NCBI GenBank assembly: GCA_963969395.1
Contig: OZ017798.1
Coordinates: 19,336,173-19,400,172 of the forward strand
Reading direction: 5' to 3'
Length of the DNA: 64,000 nucleotides
Source of the DNA: Pseudoscleropodium purum
Lineage: Eukaryota > Streptophyta > Bryopsida > Hypnales > Brachytheciaceae
This document shows positions 23,842 through 36,600 of this stretch, in pieces. Positions within the stretch are counted from its first letter, which is position 1. Every line of letters starts with the position of its first letter. A program made the translations under genes and the position numbers. The notes below the pieces were generated by a model. That model saw only the letters and a list, made by a program, of their open reading frames with translations. It had not been told where the DNA came from and did not search any database.

Positions 23842-26800
23842 TTATTGCTTCACATCCACAAGAGGATTGTTACTAGGCCATTTAGGTTCTCTTTTATTTT
23901 GCCCTTGAGTAACAAATGTTCTTGATGGATCACTTAGACTTTGTTGCTCTTTCAAGCGGTACACTCCAGTTGTTGAGGAAATCAAGTGTGACATTGCATG
24001 ATTCAAGTATATCAATTTTTCTAGCTTTTGAATGAAACAAAGAGGCAAATTATTTCCTACTTTCCACACCCTCTTTTGATGCTTTTCTTCTCCAGTCTCA
24101 AGATCCAAATTGTAAATTTTAGACATTTCAAGTTCTCTACTTGCTTCAAGTTTATATGCTTCCAAATTTTCTGAATCATATGGATGCCATGTGCCTTCAC
24201 AACTCACTCGTTGTAGCTGACAAATAGGATTTTCATACATCTTCAAGCGATTGTCTTCATCTTTTACCTCAAACTCTTTTTCATTGAATGGAAAGTGAGG
24301 ACGATATGAATACTTGAGTTGATGAGTATTCAGATCTGTATATTCTGAAATGGAAAAGCCACCTTTTGTAAGGATCTTGTTGGTTTCCCAAGAATTATCA
24401 ACCTCTTCAGTTGTCTGGGCTTCTAATCCATTTGTTCTATCATATTCACCACTTGCAATGACACCATGCTTTATTCCCATTTTCACTTTGTAGGTATTTG
24501 TACTTGTTCTTGCATTTCCCATTGAATTACCTTGTAAGTTTACTTCCTTGGCCTCAAAAGAATCAAGGACTTTGCAAGACTTTGCATCCAAATCTGCAAC
24601 TTGTGTATTGACTACTCCAAAGGCAACTTGCAATTTTTTATGAAACCAACCAAATCGATGCCTTTGCAAATAATTCTCCTCATTACTAGAAGGAAATTGG
24701 AAAGTTATTGGATCAATGGTCGCTTGAATAGTTTTCAATGGTCCGTCAGCCTCATCCTTGATTGTAAAGGTAAACATCATTTGTGCATGGATTTGTTTCA
24801 CTAACTGTTTTTGCAAATTTTCATCAACATCACCATTCTCAATTCCCTTAGTAATTGACCATTTTTGTTGGTCTCCAACAACATTGCCATTTTCACTTCT
24901 TGTAAGGGCATTCCACAATGCTTTAAAATACTTTTTCTTCTTCTTTTCCACTCTCTTATGACCTTTTCCAAGTTCTTTTTTCTTTTCTTCTTCCACTTCC
25001 TCAAGAACTTCCTCAAGTTCCTTTTTCTTTTCCTCCACTTCTTCCTCATGAATTTCCCCAAGTTCCATTTTTATTCCCTCTACCTCTTTCTGATGACCTT
25101 TTCCAAGTTCATTGTTCTTTTTCTTCTCTTGAAGAATTCCCCCAAGCAATAAACGAAGATGAACCACAGCTTGAACTTCCTTGCAATCATTGGAAATCTT
25201 TCCATTTTCTTGATCATGATTGTCATTTTTCTCATCGTTTCCATCTTTCCCTTTCCTTTCCTTGTCATTATCATTAGGAGTTCCATTAGAACCACCATTT
25301 GGAAGACTAATGTTTCCATCACCGACATGGTCTTGAGTCTTGCCCTTGTCCTTACTATCATTAGCATTATTCAGAGCCTTGTCTTTTCTATTATCTCCCT
25401 CAACACCATTATTGTTTGCCTTCATAACAATATTGTCAGAGTTAATAATGTTTGCAATGCGATGGAGGATGTCAAGAAATCTCTCTGGCTTCAAAACATT
25501 GCCTTTAGGGAAAGCTTTAGGGATTGAAGGAGGAATAACATTTGAATGAATCCACACAACATCCCAATCTTCTTTTGGAATTTCAACAACTGTCACACGA
25601 GGACTTCCACATTCCAAAATGACCTTTGAATGAGGTACACCAAGTCCAATAATAGTTGCCATGCTTTCATGATCTTCAAAATAGAACTCGTATTGCATTT
25701 CTTCAATATTGAAGAAGCAGAGCAATGTTCTTTCTAGCAAGTCTCTATAAATGATCCACTTGGTGATGTGATGAAAGACCTTTAAATCTTCACCCTTGTA
25801 ATCATCATCTTCAACTAAAACTATAGAAGATGAGGCTTCAGAATCATCTTGCACTTCAACACTTGTGAAGTTGGAGCTTATTATTGTTGATTTCATTCCA
25901 AGCTATTCATAGAAAGAAAATACAACACAATTCATTTAGAAACATTAAAATTTTGATTCACATTTGAATAAAGCCATGATTGCATCATATATTATTTATT
26001 GAAATGAAATGATGCAATTTAAGACCTAATGAATTTGAAAGACATTAATTTACAACACCACACAAGTATGCATAAAATAGCGTTATCTAAACACAAAATT
26101 TTGATACATAATTTCAATTTCACTTACTTCATTTTGTTCAAGTAACATTGTTGATGTTTGTGGAACATTTGGCAAAAGTTCACCAACAAGTATCTTCACT
26201 AGGTTGTGATCTTCTACCATCATTCGTTTCTTGTCTTCCATCTCTGATGCAAATATCTTTTTTTCTTCCTTTGATGTTGTCTTCTCTTCTTTCAATTTTG
26301 TGATCTTTTTGTCATCCTTCAATAATCTTGATTGTGAAATTCCCTTGAGTCCTAGGAATCCCAATAATGTGGCTATGTATTTTTTGGCCATATTCTCTGC
26401 ATTGTAATGAAAACTAAGTTAGACTACAATCATACTTCATTGAAACAAAATGACAAGCATAAAATTTCAATTATCAAAACAATTATTAATGTTGTAAGGA
26501 AATAATTACAATATTTACAAACATATAATATATTGCTAGAAATCACATAAGACTCTCTATTTTGCCAAAAAATACTCATAATTCAAGACCTTTACCGCAC
26601 ATCACCTTCCCATTGGTTATTCACTTATAGTCAATAAATTCAACTCATATAAATTCATATTTTTGCATAAAAGTGTAAAAACGGTAGCAATATGATCTAA
26701 TAAATGTGGAAATTAAAGACAAGATCAAATGCACTACAACACTAGTAAGAAAATTACCTTTGTGTTCTCTTAGCAAGATCTCCTTGTGGTCCAAAAAAAT

Positions 26801-27934
26801 TACAATGACAGTGATCGAACATGGGTACAATGGCCATGGATGCGATAGCCATCTCTCTTCTATGACACCCTTGATAAGTTGTGCAGCAATAACATCAGCT
26901 GTTTCAGAAGCATTCTTTTGGACAATGTCTATAACCTTGTCAGGGTGCAAGAAATAGTCAAAGAATGCATTACCCAAAACTACAAAGTCATCAAACCTAG
27001 TAAGCTGTAGGACATTCCCTTTTGAAGGGTTATATTTGGAAACTTGATCTTTCCACTTCATGAATTTGGGCTTTTTCAAGTATGATCCTCTGGTGAATCG
27101 CCACAAATCAGGTTCCTCGACACTTTCCCAATGATGTGCCCAATAATAGTACACACTGGGTACATGGTCTTCTGTTTGTTCAACAATATCCAATGGTTGC
27201 TTAATGGTTCCGTCACCAGTGCAGTCCTTGTAATCAGAGCTAAAGCCAGATACTCTCGAGCTGTTGCCTCCTAGATTTCCCACCACGGGTGCACCACCGA
27301 AATGGTCAACGAACAACTCAGTACCAGTGAGGATCACTTCTAAATTGTGTTTGCTTCTCCAAGACTCTTTAGATTGTGCTTGTAAACAACTGCTGAGTCC
27401 GCGAGGGTGATCATCCTGATAGACGGACCTCACTGCTGCATTCTCAGAATCAAAATGAAATTTGGAGGCATCGTAAGGTCCATCAAACAGATGACAAGTT
27501 ATAGTATCAAAACCATCACGGTCGCCAACAAATACCCTCGCACCAAGTTCTGGCATCTGAAAATAGCGGTGCTGAGATTTGTCCTCTGGATCAACACTAC
27601 TTTTATGAAGTGGGGATCGAGGTGGGTCTTCACCCTGAGTGCTGGAGAGACCGACTGAGAAAGTGGAAAGGCAAGCTAAGGAAGAATATACAAGCTGTTC
27701 ATCATCCACGATCTTTACAGTTTCCTTGCGGATTACACAAGACTGGTTCTGGAGTCTGATGGGGTCTTCAGTCGCCATCTCCGCTAAGCTTTTGGTGAGG
27801 AAATAAGAAGACTTGGGCTCTTCACTTGCGGGAAGCACTATGCTGCTAGGACGCTTGAGCATTTCAGAAGCCTTGTAACGGAGCCTGACTGCTTCGTCAC
27901 TCTCGGCCTCCGCCATTTTCAGGTTCAGTGCCAC
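23842..27934 (-). CDS. PP2C-like pseudophosphatase fused to a long Lys/Glu-rich tail
   Basis: Three exons join in frame: 27934-26758, 26396-26128 and 25902-23842, with GT-AG junctions in phases 1 and 0. The product is 1168 aa. Residues ~80-385 follow the plan of a clade-D-like plant PP2C: LFDGPYD where VFDGHGG is expected (~149), a GNLGGNSSRV strand for VANLGDSRAV (~219), GSYLKKPKF for GDxYLKKPEF (~283), DDFVVLGNAFFDYF for DQFxIFASDGLWE (~315), and SITVIVIFLDH for DDITVIVVFLD (~373). Most metal-binding Asp residues are therefore missing and catalysis is not expected. Residues ~393-480 form a Lys/Glu coiled coil. Exon 3 adds an unknown globular part, an Asn/Asp/Lys linker, KKELEE-type repeats and an unrecognised C-terminal domain. 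The downstream Met (27916) is an alternative start. Transcript support is needed for the fusion. Confidence 0.65.
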
Positions 27935-27939
27935 CGATC

Positions 27940-30630
27940 AGACTTCAATGTCCACGCAATTAATCCATGCTGTGGATGTAAAGAGATGCTGGTTACAAAA
28001 TAGAACAGAAACTCTACCGACAAATGGTGATTAAAAAAACCCACCGAAGCTACAGGACATCCAAACTGCAGTCACAAGCACTAAATCGTCACGCAAAAGG
28101 AGGCAATTTACAAACCCGTGACAAGGCAATTTGCAAGACTCTTACCATAGCATTGCACAGAGGATTTCAAGCCTCAAGTTTTCACTCGGAGATTACACGC
28201 CGGGCATACATACGTACAAACACAGGAAACATGATAGGCGGGAATCTGATCCTGAGGGGATTCCAATGGGTTCCCTTGGTCTCACGCGGGGAATTCACAC
28301 AGGAAATTCAAGAAGAATCTAGCTCCTTGTGAGACGTTTGTCATGTTCAACTACCCTAAGCAAGGACTTTGCTGTTCTGTAGTACTGTACAACTCTCCGA
28401 TGTTCATATTCGGTTCTCTGTTCTACCATCAGTTACTGCACAAGTTCACTTAGGAAATAAACCTAGCTGCAATCGCATACAACAAAACCAGAATCTGAAG
28501 GACGGCAAGTGCAGAATCATACTCACCAGTTGCACCGCTTGTGTAAGTCTGCACTCTACCGATAACCCTCAATCTCCCTGTCAGAGCCAAAGTACCATCA
28601 CCCTTGTTCAGACTTCGTGCTTTAGAACTGAGCCTTAACGCTTCGATGCAGAAGATCTAAACAACGCAATGCGTGGGAGAAGAAGGCGTCCTCCAAAGGA
28701 ACCCTATTCACTCATGCTTTACCCACAGACTGCGCAGTGACAAGCTAGTGGCACTCGATCTCAGGAGTAGAGCCGCTTACAAACGTGAAACACTGAGGCT
28801 ACAAACTTCATCCTCTCGGAGCAGATGAACTAGCCCAAGTTGAGCTTCACAGGGATCTCGCAGACCAAATTGGAACTCAAGAGCGAGAGAAGGGTTTCAT
28901 AGCCTTGGAACTTGTAAACCGTGAGCGGTTCCTTCCGGACTGACGTGGTGCAAGCATGGAGAGGGGAAGCTGTGGAGGAGTATCTTACAACCACACAATA
29001 GCTGACAAAATACTCCTTGATTACTTAGCAGCGCGGTTTGGGGTTCCAACGCCTTCTGTACAGTACAGTACTCAGTGGTGGGTGGGGTCAAAGAATTTTA
29101 ATATTTTAACCAAACTGGGGAAGATTTTGTCTTGGGGAAATACGACGGGATCCGTAATATCCTCATATACGGTGAAATTGCGGTTGTCACCTACTGAAAT
29201 GGGGACAGGGAGGATTGATCCCTCTATTGCCCAGCCAGAGGGTAAATGTCAAAATTGCCCCCTATTTTGTGCCGCTTAAATTTTGTATTTTATCATGACC
29301 CTCAGCTAGTATGGGGTCTCTGATTGCAAATATGAATTCAGAATATGCAAATTCTATCACATGTGGCCAATAAAAAAGTTCAGGGTTTTCTGCATGGGGC
29401 AATAGAGGGGTCAATCCTCCCTGGCCCTGAAATGGGCGAAGTTCCGTCTCCCACCGGCCACCGAGTTTGACTCAATTATTGCCCGACTGAAACCTCAAAT
29501 CTATCCATCTATATATTTGTCCTAGTCGGGCTCTCCAAATGTCACAGTTTGGCGCTCTGGAATATACCATTTCCATAAACATGGCCATTTAGTTTAATAT
29601 GTAATATTCCCCCCTGCACATGGTCACATGACTGAGTTTGAGGATGAACTTGTCAATGGCTTGCTGGCAATAATGAGTTACTGTAAGTTTTCGCCAAAAG
29701 TGAAATTCCAGATTCCAAAGAACCCACTCACAACGTTTTCAGCCCAGCTTCACTGATTGGCTATACCTGCACTGTAGGTCAATACAGCGGCCTGCGTATC
29801 GTCTGGAGTTCGTCCTCACTGTTCCTCATCACGCGGCTGGAGAAATAGGATACAGATGGAATTGGATCAATCTGTTATTAGACCATATTATTGGGCCAAG
29901 AACAAACGAATAAGCATAATTCCCACTTGCAAAGCTACGGTAATACCAATTCAGGATAGGATTGAGACCCGGCACAAGGAACAGGTTTCTGTACGTAACC
30001 TTGATTTAAATCCGATTAGAAAATATTCAAATGCATATAAAATTATCAGACGACAATGCCAAAGCTGGCGAAGGAATCGACGTTTCCAAATGACACTTAT
30101 TCAGAAGGATTCTCGAAAAGACATATGCATCAGGACCGCTCCAAAAAGAATAAATTGAATGGGATGCTTAATAAGTCTGCACCTACAACAGGATTATGAA
30201 CAGAGGTATTCGTACCCAGGCAAACGTACCAAATAACAGTATTATTCTTTCAAACACCACGCCACGTACTGTTGTAACACGCTCATCTGAGAAACCAAAT
30301 AGCATCACTGACTTGCATACGATCTCGAACACCAACTCTGAATTCACTGACGTCCCTCGAATTCTAGCTAGGGAGTTTTCATAAACCTCCACATCATGAC
30401 TGCGACATGGAATTTGCAGCGACGGAGAGATCATTTTCAGCAGAGAAGACAACCCGATTCTCCCTTGCTTTAGTGAAAGCCACCGGATCGAAACTCGGAC
30501 TTGGATTCATCTGCAATTAAAGATTGAAGCTAATTCTACACTTCTAGAATACAGGTCGATAACTAAAACTAATGCATCCCAGAGGCAGATACTGGCCATG
30601 AAGCTGTTTAATTTTGATTATTTTCTCATA
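27940..30630. other. Intergenic region between PP2C-like gene and receptor gene
   Basis: Composition is more balanced than in the repeat-rich parts. It contains the presumed promoter of the minus-strand PP2C-like gene, a MITE at 29.20-29.43 kb, and short unsupported open frames. No tRNA or conserved coding exon was recognised. Confidence 0.5.
29203..29426 (+). mobile_element. MITE with 9-bp target duplication, copy 1
   Basis: The terminal inverted repeats are about 28 bp: left end GGACAGGGAGGATTGATCCC, right end the reverse complement of GGCCAGGGAGGATTGACCCC, both running into TCTATTGCC. CTGAAATGG flanks both sides (29194-29202 and 29427-29435), a perfect 9-bp duplication typical of Mutator-like elements. 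The interior is collinear with the reverse complement of the 50.6-50.9 kb copy. Confidence 0.88.
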
Positions 30631-30636
30631 AATGTC

Positions 30637-33600
30637 TCAGATTGAATTCTCAGAGGGTTCAATCGAGTCCAACCCTGCTTCCGAGTCGGATCTTCGCTTG
30701 CTCAAAGTGGCGCGCTGCATCAGTCTTACAAGTGACTGCACCACTTCGGACATGGGAGGTCGGAACTCTGGCTCCGGCTGCACACACACCACCATAGAAT
30801 TAGGAAGCACATTACAGAGAGCAATAAGGAATGTGTTCCTGTAATCGTCCGTAATTGCAACTGAGCATATTTAGTATTTTCTGATACAATTTATTTTTCT
30901 TGGATCTTGTAAGAAGATTCCAACGCCTATCAGCATGCATTATTTGGACACCACATCATGAATAAGTTACGAGTTTTCAAGGGGTAAATCTGGATGTTCC
31001 ATTCAAATTGTGAATAAGCTCTAGTGTCCAAATGGTGTACATTACATCCTTAAACTCAATATCTACATTTTAGCAAGAATCTAAAAGTGAAAGGTTTTGG
31101 TCAAAGCATTTGGTTAACTACAATTTAGTCCATATTTAAATTGTCTAGTTTAAAGAAAAAAGACCTTTCAAGTTTCAACTCCCTAGAATCATGATTATTT
31201 TGAAGTTTTTTGTGAATAAATAAACAACAAAAGGTACATTGACACCAAGGGTAAATGATATCCTATCCTTGTGAAGGACAAAACAACCTTGCCATTGTAG
31301 AAGATTGAGATTGGAGGGAGTGTATTTGACCTCTTAGGGATCCAATGTTCAAATCAACTTCTCATGGTTAAACTCTATTGGAGTATTGGACACTAGGATT
31401 TGATAATAATATCCATTGGGTCTTTGTTTGTAGTTACAAAGATAGGCTCCATGCGGAACTACTTGGTGCCCTCAATTTTGACTCAAGTTGAGATCAAGTT
31501 CAAATAAACATTTATAATTTTTTCATCTTCATTTTATATTTTGGAACTCTTGCAACTGAAATTAATCTTACCAAATTTGTTTAGAAAAGGGTATGCGGAA
31601 TAAATGCAAACCATTGCTCCATTTTCACTCCTCAACATGTATAATCTTCTACATTTGACAAGATATGCCAATCTAGTATTACATAAGTAATCATTTGCTT
31701 TCACCACTCTCCTACAATCATGGTACATGACAATTTTATAGGGATTATAAACAATGTACCTGAACACAAAGAGCAACAATATCAGCCAAGCGAGAGAGGG
31801 ATTTGGCAGGGTATTTGCCCTTCAATGCAGGATCCACCATTCTTGCAAGTGCATCAATATCATGTAGTTGGGGTGTAGCCCAGCGTACCAAAGATTGCTC
31901 TGATCTCGGCCTTGAACTGCAATTAGACATACCACAAATAGGTTAATAAGCTATAGTACATATAAAATTTAAGATTATTTTAACAAAAACTAAAGTCTTG
32001 ACAATTGTAATATGGTTAGGTTTTCTAAAGTATATATGGGTTTTCTAATAGTCATTTTGATATATCTCACTATAATGAGGAGATTCATACTATGTCTAAT
32101 CATACTATTTCAATTCAATAGAGTGCTTCTATCCATTCAACATCAAATAAAAAGACTAAGAGAAGACCTTGATAAAACAATAATGATAACTAGAGAAATG
32201 GATGAAATATTTGAAGAGAAGCTATCATTTAGATAGAGTATTTATGAGTGAGTTAGCAAGGAGTTTAGCACCTGTCCAAAGGCTTACGTCCAGTGAGAAG
32301 CTCCAACATCACAACACCAAAACTATATACATCACTTTTCACAGTGTAGGTTCCAGACATAGCATACTCAGGAGCACTGTATCCGAAAGAACCCAACATT
32401 TGCGCAGACACCTGTACAATAGTAAAATTCTCTAATCAAATAATTTAATTCCATACAAATGGTTATATCCATTAGAGCAACGTGAATTTCATCAAGAAAA
32501 TTGATTCCTCATTGTCAATCAAAAAAATCAAATTAGATTTATAAAAACCACAAACTACATATATATCGGAATCGAAAGCACAAACCTCCCTCTCTGAGCC
32601 AGATGGGGAAAGAGCAGCCAATCCACAATCTGAAACATGGGGATTGAGTTCATCGTCCAACAAGATATTAACAGATTTGAAGCTACGATGAACCACGGGT
32701 GGTGCACATACTTCATGCATGTATCTGAAACTCAAAGGGAAAAAATAGCAATGGTTAGAAGAAGATCAATCAACTCATCATATAAAGTTGGAGCTCTATG
32801 ACTAGTTAGAGAATGTATAAAGAGTAGTTAGAACTCCATATTACTAAAGTGACTAAATTGATTAATAAACCTTAGCATTATGTCCTAAAATCTTCTTGAG
32901 CCTCCTAGCTCTCATTAGTTTTATTAACCAAAATATCCTCTCAAAAATGTTTCAAGAACAAAATAAAATCAAAATTATGTTGTATAAACTTCTCACCTTT
33001 TAAAGACGATCTAGTCCATGTCAACAAACTCAATGCAACACTATTTGAGTTTGCAGTTCCTTGTAAGATTCAAAGTGTACAATGAAAAACTTTCCTAAAA
33101 AAAATGAAGAATGCATACTTCTTTGATTGAATATCTCCATGATTGACCTAATGTTTCAAGATTAATAATTCCATTCCTAGTAGAACATCCTAAGATTGCA
33201 AAGCTCAATACCAAAGGCCCATATGAACACCAAGCTAATGTCTATTTAGGTCTTTGGCAACAAAGCTCTAAAACACCAACCTGGTGTTCCAAGACCTCCT
33301 TTCTACTGCTACATGTATGTTGAAAAAAAATCACAAAAGGACATCTTCAGGTTTTCAAGAGTACATTTTGAACTACAAATAAAAAATAAAAAAAGAGTTA
33401 AATATATTATTTTTCTCCATGTTCCAAAAAGAAGCGTCCAATTTAAATTAGGTTGCAATATAACAGACATATGGAATGATCTTCAATGTGTGATATCAAA
33501 ATTGGGAACCCATTCGGCGTCATGTTTTTCCACATGCGATCAGTCTGCTGTCACTTACTCCAACGCCCTCGCCGCCCCCAGCGCGATCTTGATGCGCACG

Positions 33601-36600
33601 TTCCACGTCAACGTCGATAAGTTGCCCTTCTTCTCCGCACTGGCGTCGAAATGCAGCAAGTCATGAAGGTTGCCCCTCCCCACGAACTGAAACACCAGCA
33701 GCCGCTGCTCGTGCTCCACGCAGTAACCCACGAGCTCCACGGCGTTGGCATGCTGCAGCCGCGCCAGGCCTTGCACCACCCCAAGAAACGCCGCCTCGTT
33801 CTCCACCAGGGGAGCATTGGATCTGTCGATCTTCTTCACCGCCAACACTTGGCCGTTGGCGAACTCCGCCCGGTACACGCGACCCAGACTGCCTTCCCCG
33901 ACCAGAGCCTCGGGAGAGAAGCTGTTTGTGGCGCTTTGCAGGTCCGCCACCGAAAAAGGGGTCACGGCGAGGCTCACAGGCTTGCTGGGGGCCGAGGGTT
34001 TGGAATTGAAGGAAAGCATTGCCATGGAGGAGGCCTTGAAGGAGGGAGGTGCCTTCAGCGCCTTCACTGGGGGCAAAGCCTCTGGTTGGGGCGCTATTTC
34101 AGGTGTGGCTTCCTCAACTTGGGAAGCTGCAACAGCAATGATAAAGACGGCAATGCTGTTAAATGGGGCGGAGTATAATACGTGACTATGGTCGTTTTCG
34201 AAGAGCGTGGAATGAAACGAAATTTGGAGCCCAGAGTAACGAGAATTCAATGAAATGGACGATAAGAGCATTCAACCCGGATTCAGTATAATTGGTGGTA
34301 TTCCATGCAACGTTTTACATTGACATTCGTGTTATCTTGTTGTGTTGACAGGTCATTGCAAATTAATGGCCAAATTGCATTCCGTCCACAACATTGTGCA
34401 CTGCTAACCAGGATTTGCATCTGCATTGCCTCCTAACTCACGGAGTCGTTGTTTGAGGGTCCGTGGTGTCATTCAAATGGAATTGCACCAACTAATTTAG
34501 CACTGTTTCCATTATATTCTTGCACAGATTCCTTTAACAACTTTGCAAAAATAATGTAGATTCTTTTGGGGTCTGCATCAACTTCCTTGTTAAAGAATAC
34601 ATGTCATTTACAAAGCATCGTGTGTGCTCTCTACAATGGATCAGATTTCGAGATTTCTTTTAACTTTCATCTGCAATGAAGAATTCTCGCTCAAGAATGC
34701 AATCTCTGACTGAGGTTAATGATTAGATATGAAGGAGGGATCGGCAAGTTCGGTATTGATATTTACCTGTTTCGAAGACTCTCTGATTCGCGACAGGATC
34801 TGTGAAGACATGGCAATCAAGTCAGTAAGGATTTTCACACAAAACCCACAGGAATACCATGAACTTGATCTAGTTAATCTGATCTTGAGTAAACTCTGCA
34901 GTGATCCTTAAATTGGCTATCTCTAGTTACTTTCATTCCTCAAGGCCAAAAAAATTGAGCTTGAATGCCCAAATGACATACCAATCGTGACAGACAAAAG
35001 AAATTGGTGCTTCGCAAGCATGGCCTCCTCCTATGTCAATCGCACTTACTAGCTTGCTAGAGTTTCACAAGTCACAACCTCATATGGCCGTTAAGAGTAT
35101 GAAGCCAGTTTTCTTAAGTAAGCAATCATATTTGTAGTTATCATCATTATAAACAGACAACAGAATGCTCTAGATTTCTTAAGTTTCAGTTATCAAATAA
35201 AAAATGTGCGTACATATAAAGATGAATAAGAAGCCCGGAACTTCGATATATTCTGACCTTTTACAGGGCTCTGAGGGAGCTGCATCCGCCGGCTACTGTG
35301 ATGAGCCTCCTGATCGTCTAAAGCTTTGGCAGGCCGTCGTCTTCTAATGACGCAGAAAAAGAGAAACGCTGAGAATAAAATAAGCGCCAAAGCAGCACCT
35401 CCTGCAGCCACTGCAGCAACGTGTGCGGTAGTGAACCATGAACCCCCTCCCGAGTCTTTTGTAGTTGGAGATTTTGGAGTGGTAGAGGTGCTTGGGGTTG
35501 AAGGTGAGCTTTGAGCAGTGATCAGGTTTCCTCCATACCTTCAAAAGAAGAATTCAAAAGTAAGTCAAATGTTGCTAACACTCGAGACAAGTGTGATGAA
35601 CTTCAGCAGCCAATATTTACTTCAATGTAATTAAACCGTGGAATGATACTCTGCATGAACAAGAATCTTGCACAACTGTTTGTATTCTATGAGTTTAATG
35701 CCATAAACTATTTAGATGAAGTGCCTCTCACTATCAAAGGTCACAATCTCGATGTAAGATAGGCAAGTTTTGCCGCTGTTGGAAAGGTTTTATTGGCAAA
35801 GAAGACACAAGGCAAGACAAGCTTTGACGACATGTCTGAACTACGTGAACAGTAGCATAGTATGCATATAGTAGTAGAAAGTTGTAAAAATAGAGCTGAT
35901 ATATTTGGTTTTTGTGTGAGTATTGTGAGACTTCAAACGGCAATGAAACGGCTCAAACTTGTTTGTATGGACGTAATGTCAGGTAAGGACAAGACACACG
36001 AGGCTATGAAGAACAACCGCATGTCATTAACTCCCTCGCCGCTGAAATGGCTCGGTAAGTTCTAAACTGCGATAGTTCTTCATAACTTGGCCAGCAACCT
36101 AGTTTACAAACTCATCCAATTACAGTCTCTTTAGTTCATAAATTTTCCTCTTTTTATCGCCCATAGGAAAGTTGTTGTAAGTCAGCCCAATTCCTTCGAT
36201 TCAGACTATCTTGGGAACCAACAATAACAGCCAGGTTATTAGAGATAAACTTGTTGGGAACACGGCCAAACTATTCCCAGTATCATGGGTAATTCTGCCG
36301 GTTTACCTAGTTCATAATTGAACTGCAATTAAATGGAGATTACCTAATCCAATGCAGGAGCAGTATGAAAGCAGTCTTACTTGTAAGTCCTGGGGTTGAA
36401 CCCGGCGGGGAGGGTCCCCGTGAACTGGTTGTTTTCAATGTTGCTGTTTTGAGAAAACAATATCAAAGTTTAGCTAATGATTCTAAATCAATTTAAGAAA
36501 CCCAAGTAGAAGTGCATACCTAACTTATAAACCGAAAAAAACTATGCTGGGGAAGCTAAAAGGAGAGTCACAGGATGGCTTACAATGTCTGCACGTTATT

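Noticed and set aside
28956..29279. Short frame with a CGGVSYNHTIAD stretch recalling the HxxxD motif of BAHD acyltransferases
   Set aside because: No further BAHD motif (DFGWG) or collinear exons follow or precede it, and the frame runs into the MITE at 29.2 kb. Probably chance.
33608..34185. Long overlapping plus-strand and other-frame ORFs
   Set aside because: Shadows of the GC-rich kinase exon of the receptor gene on the minus strand.
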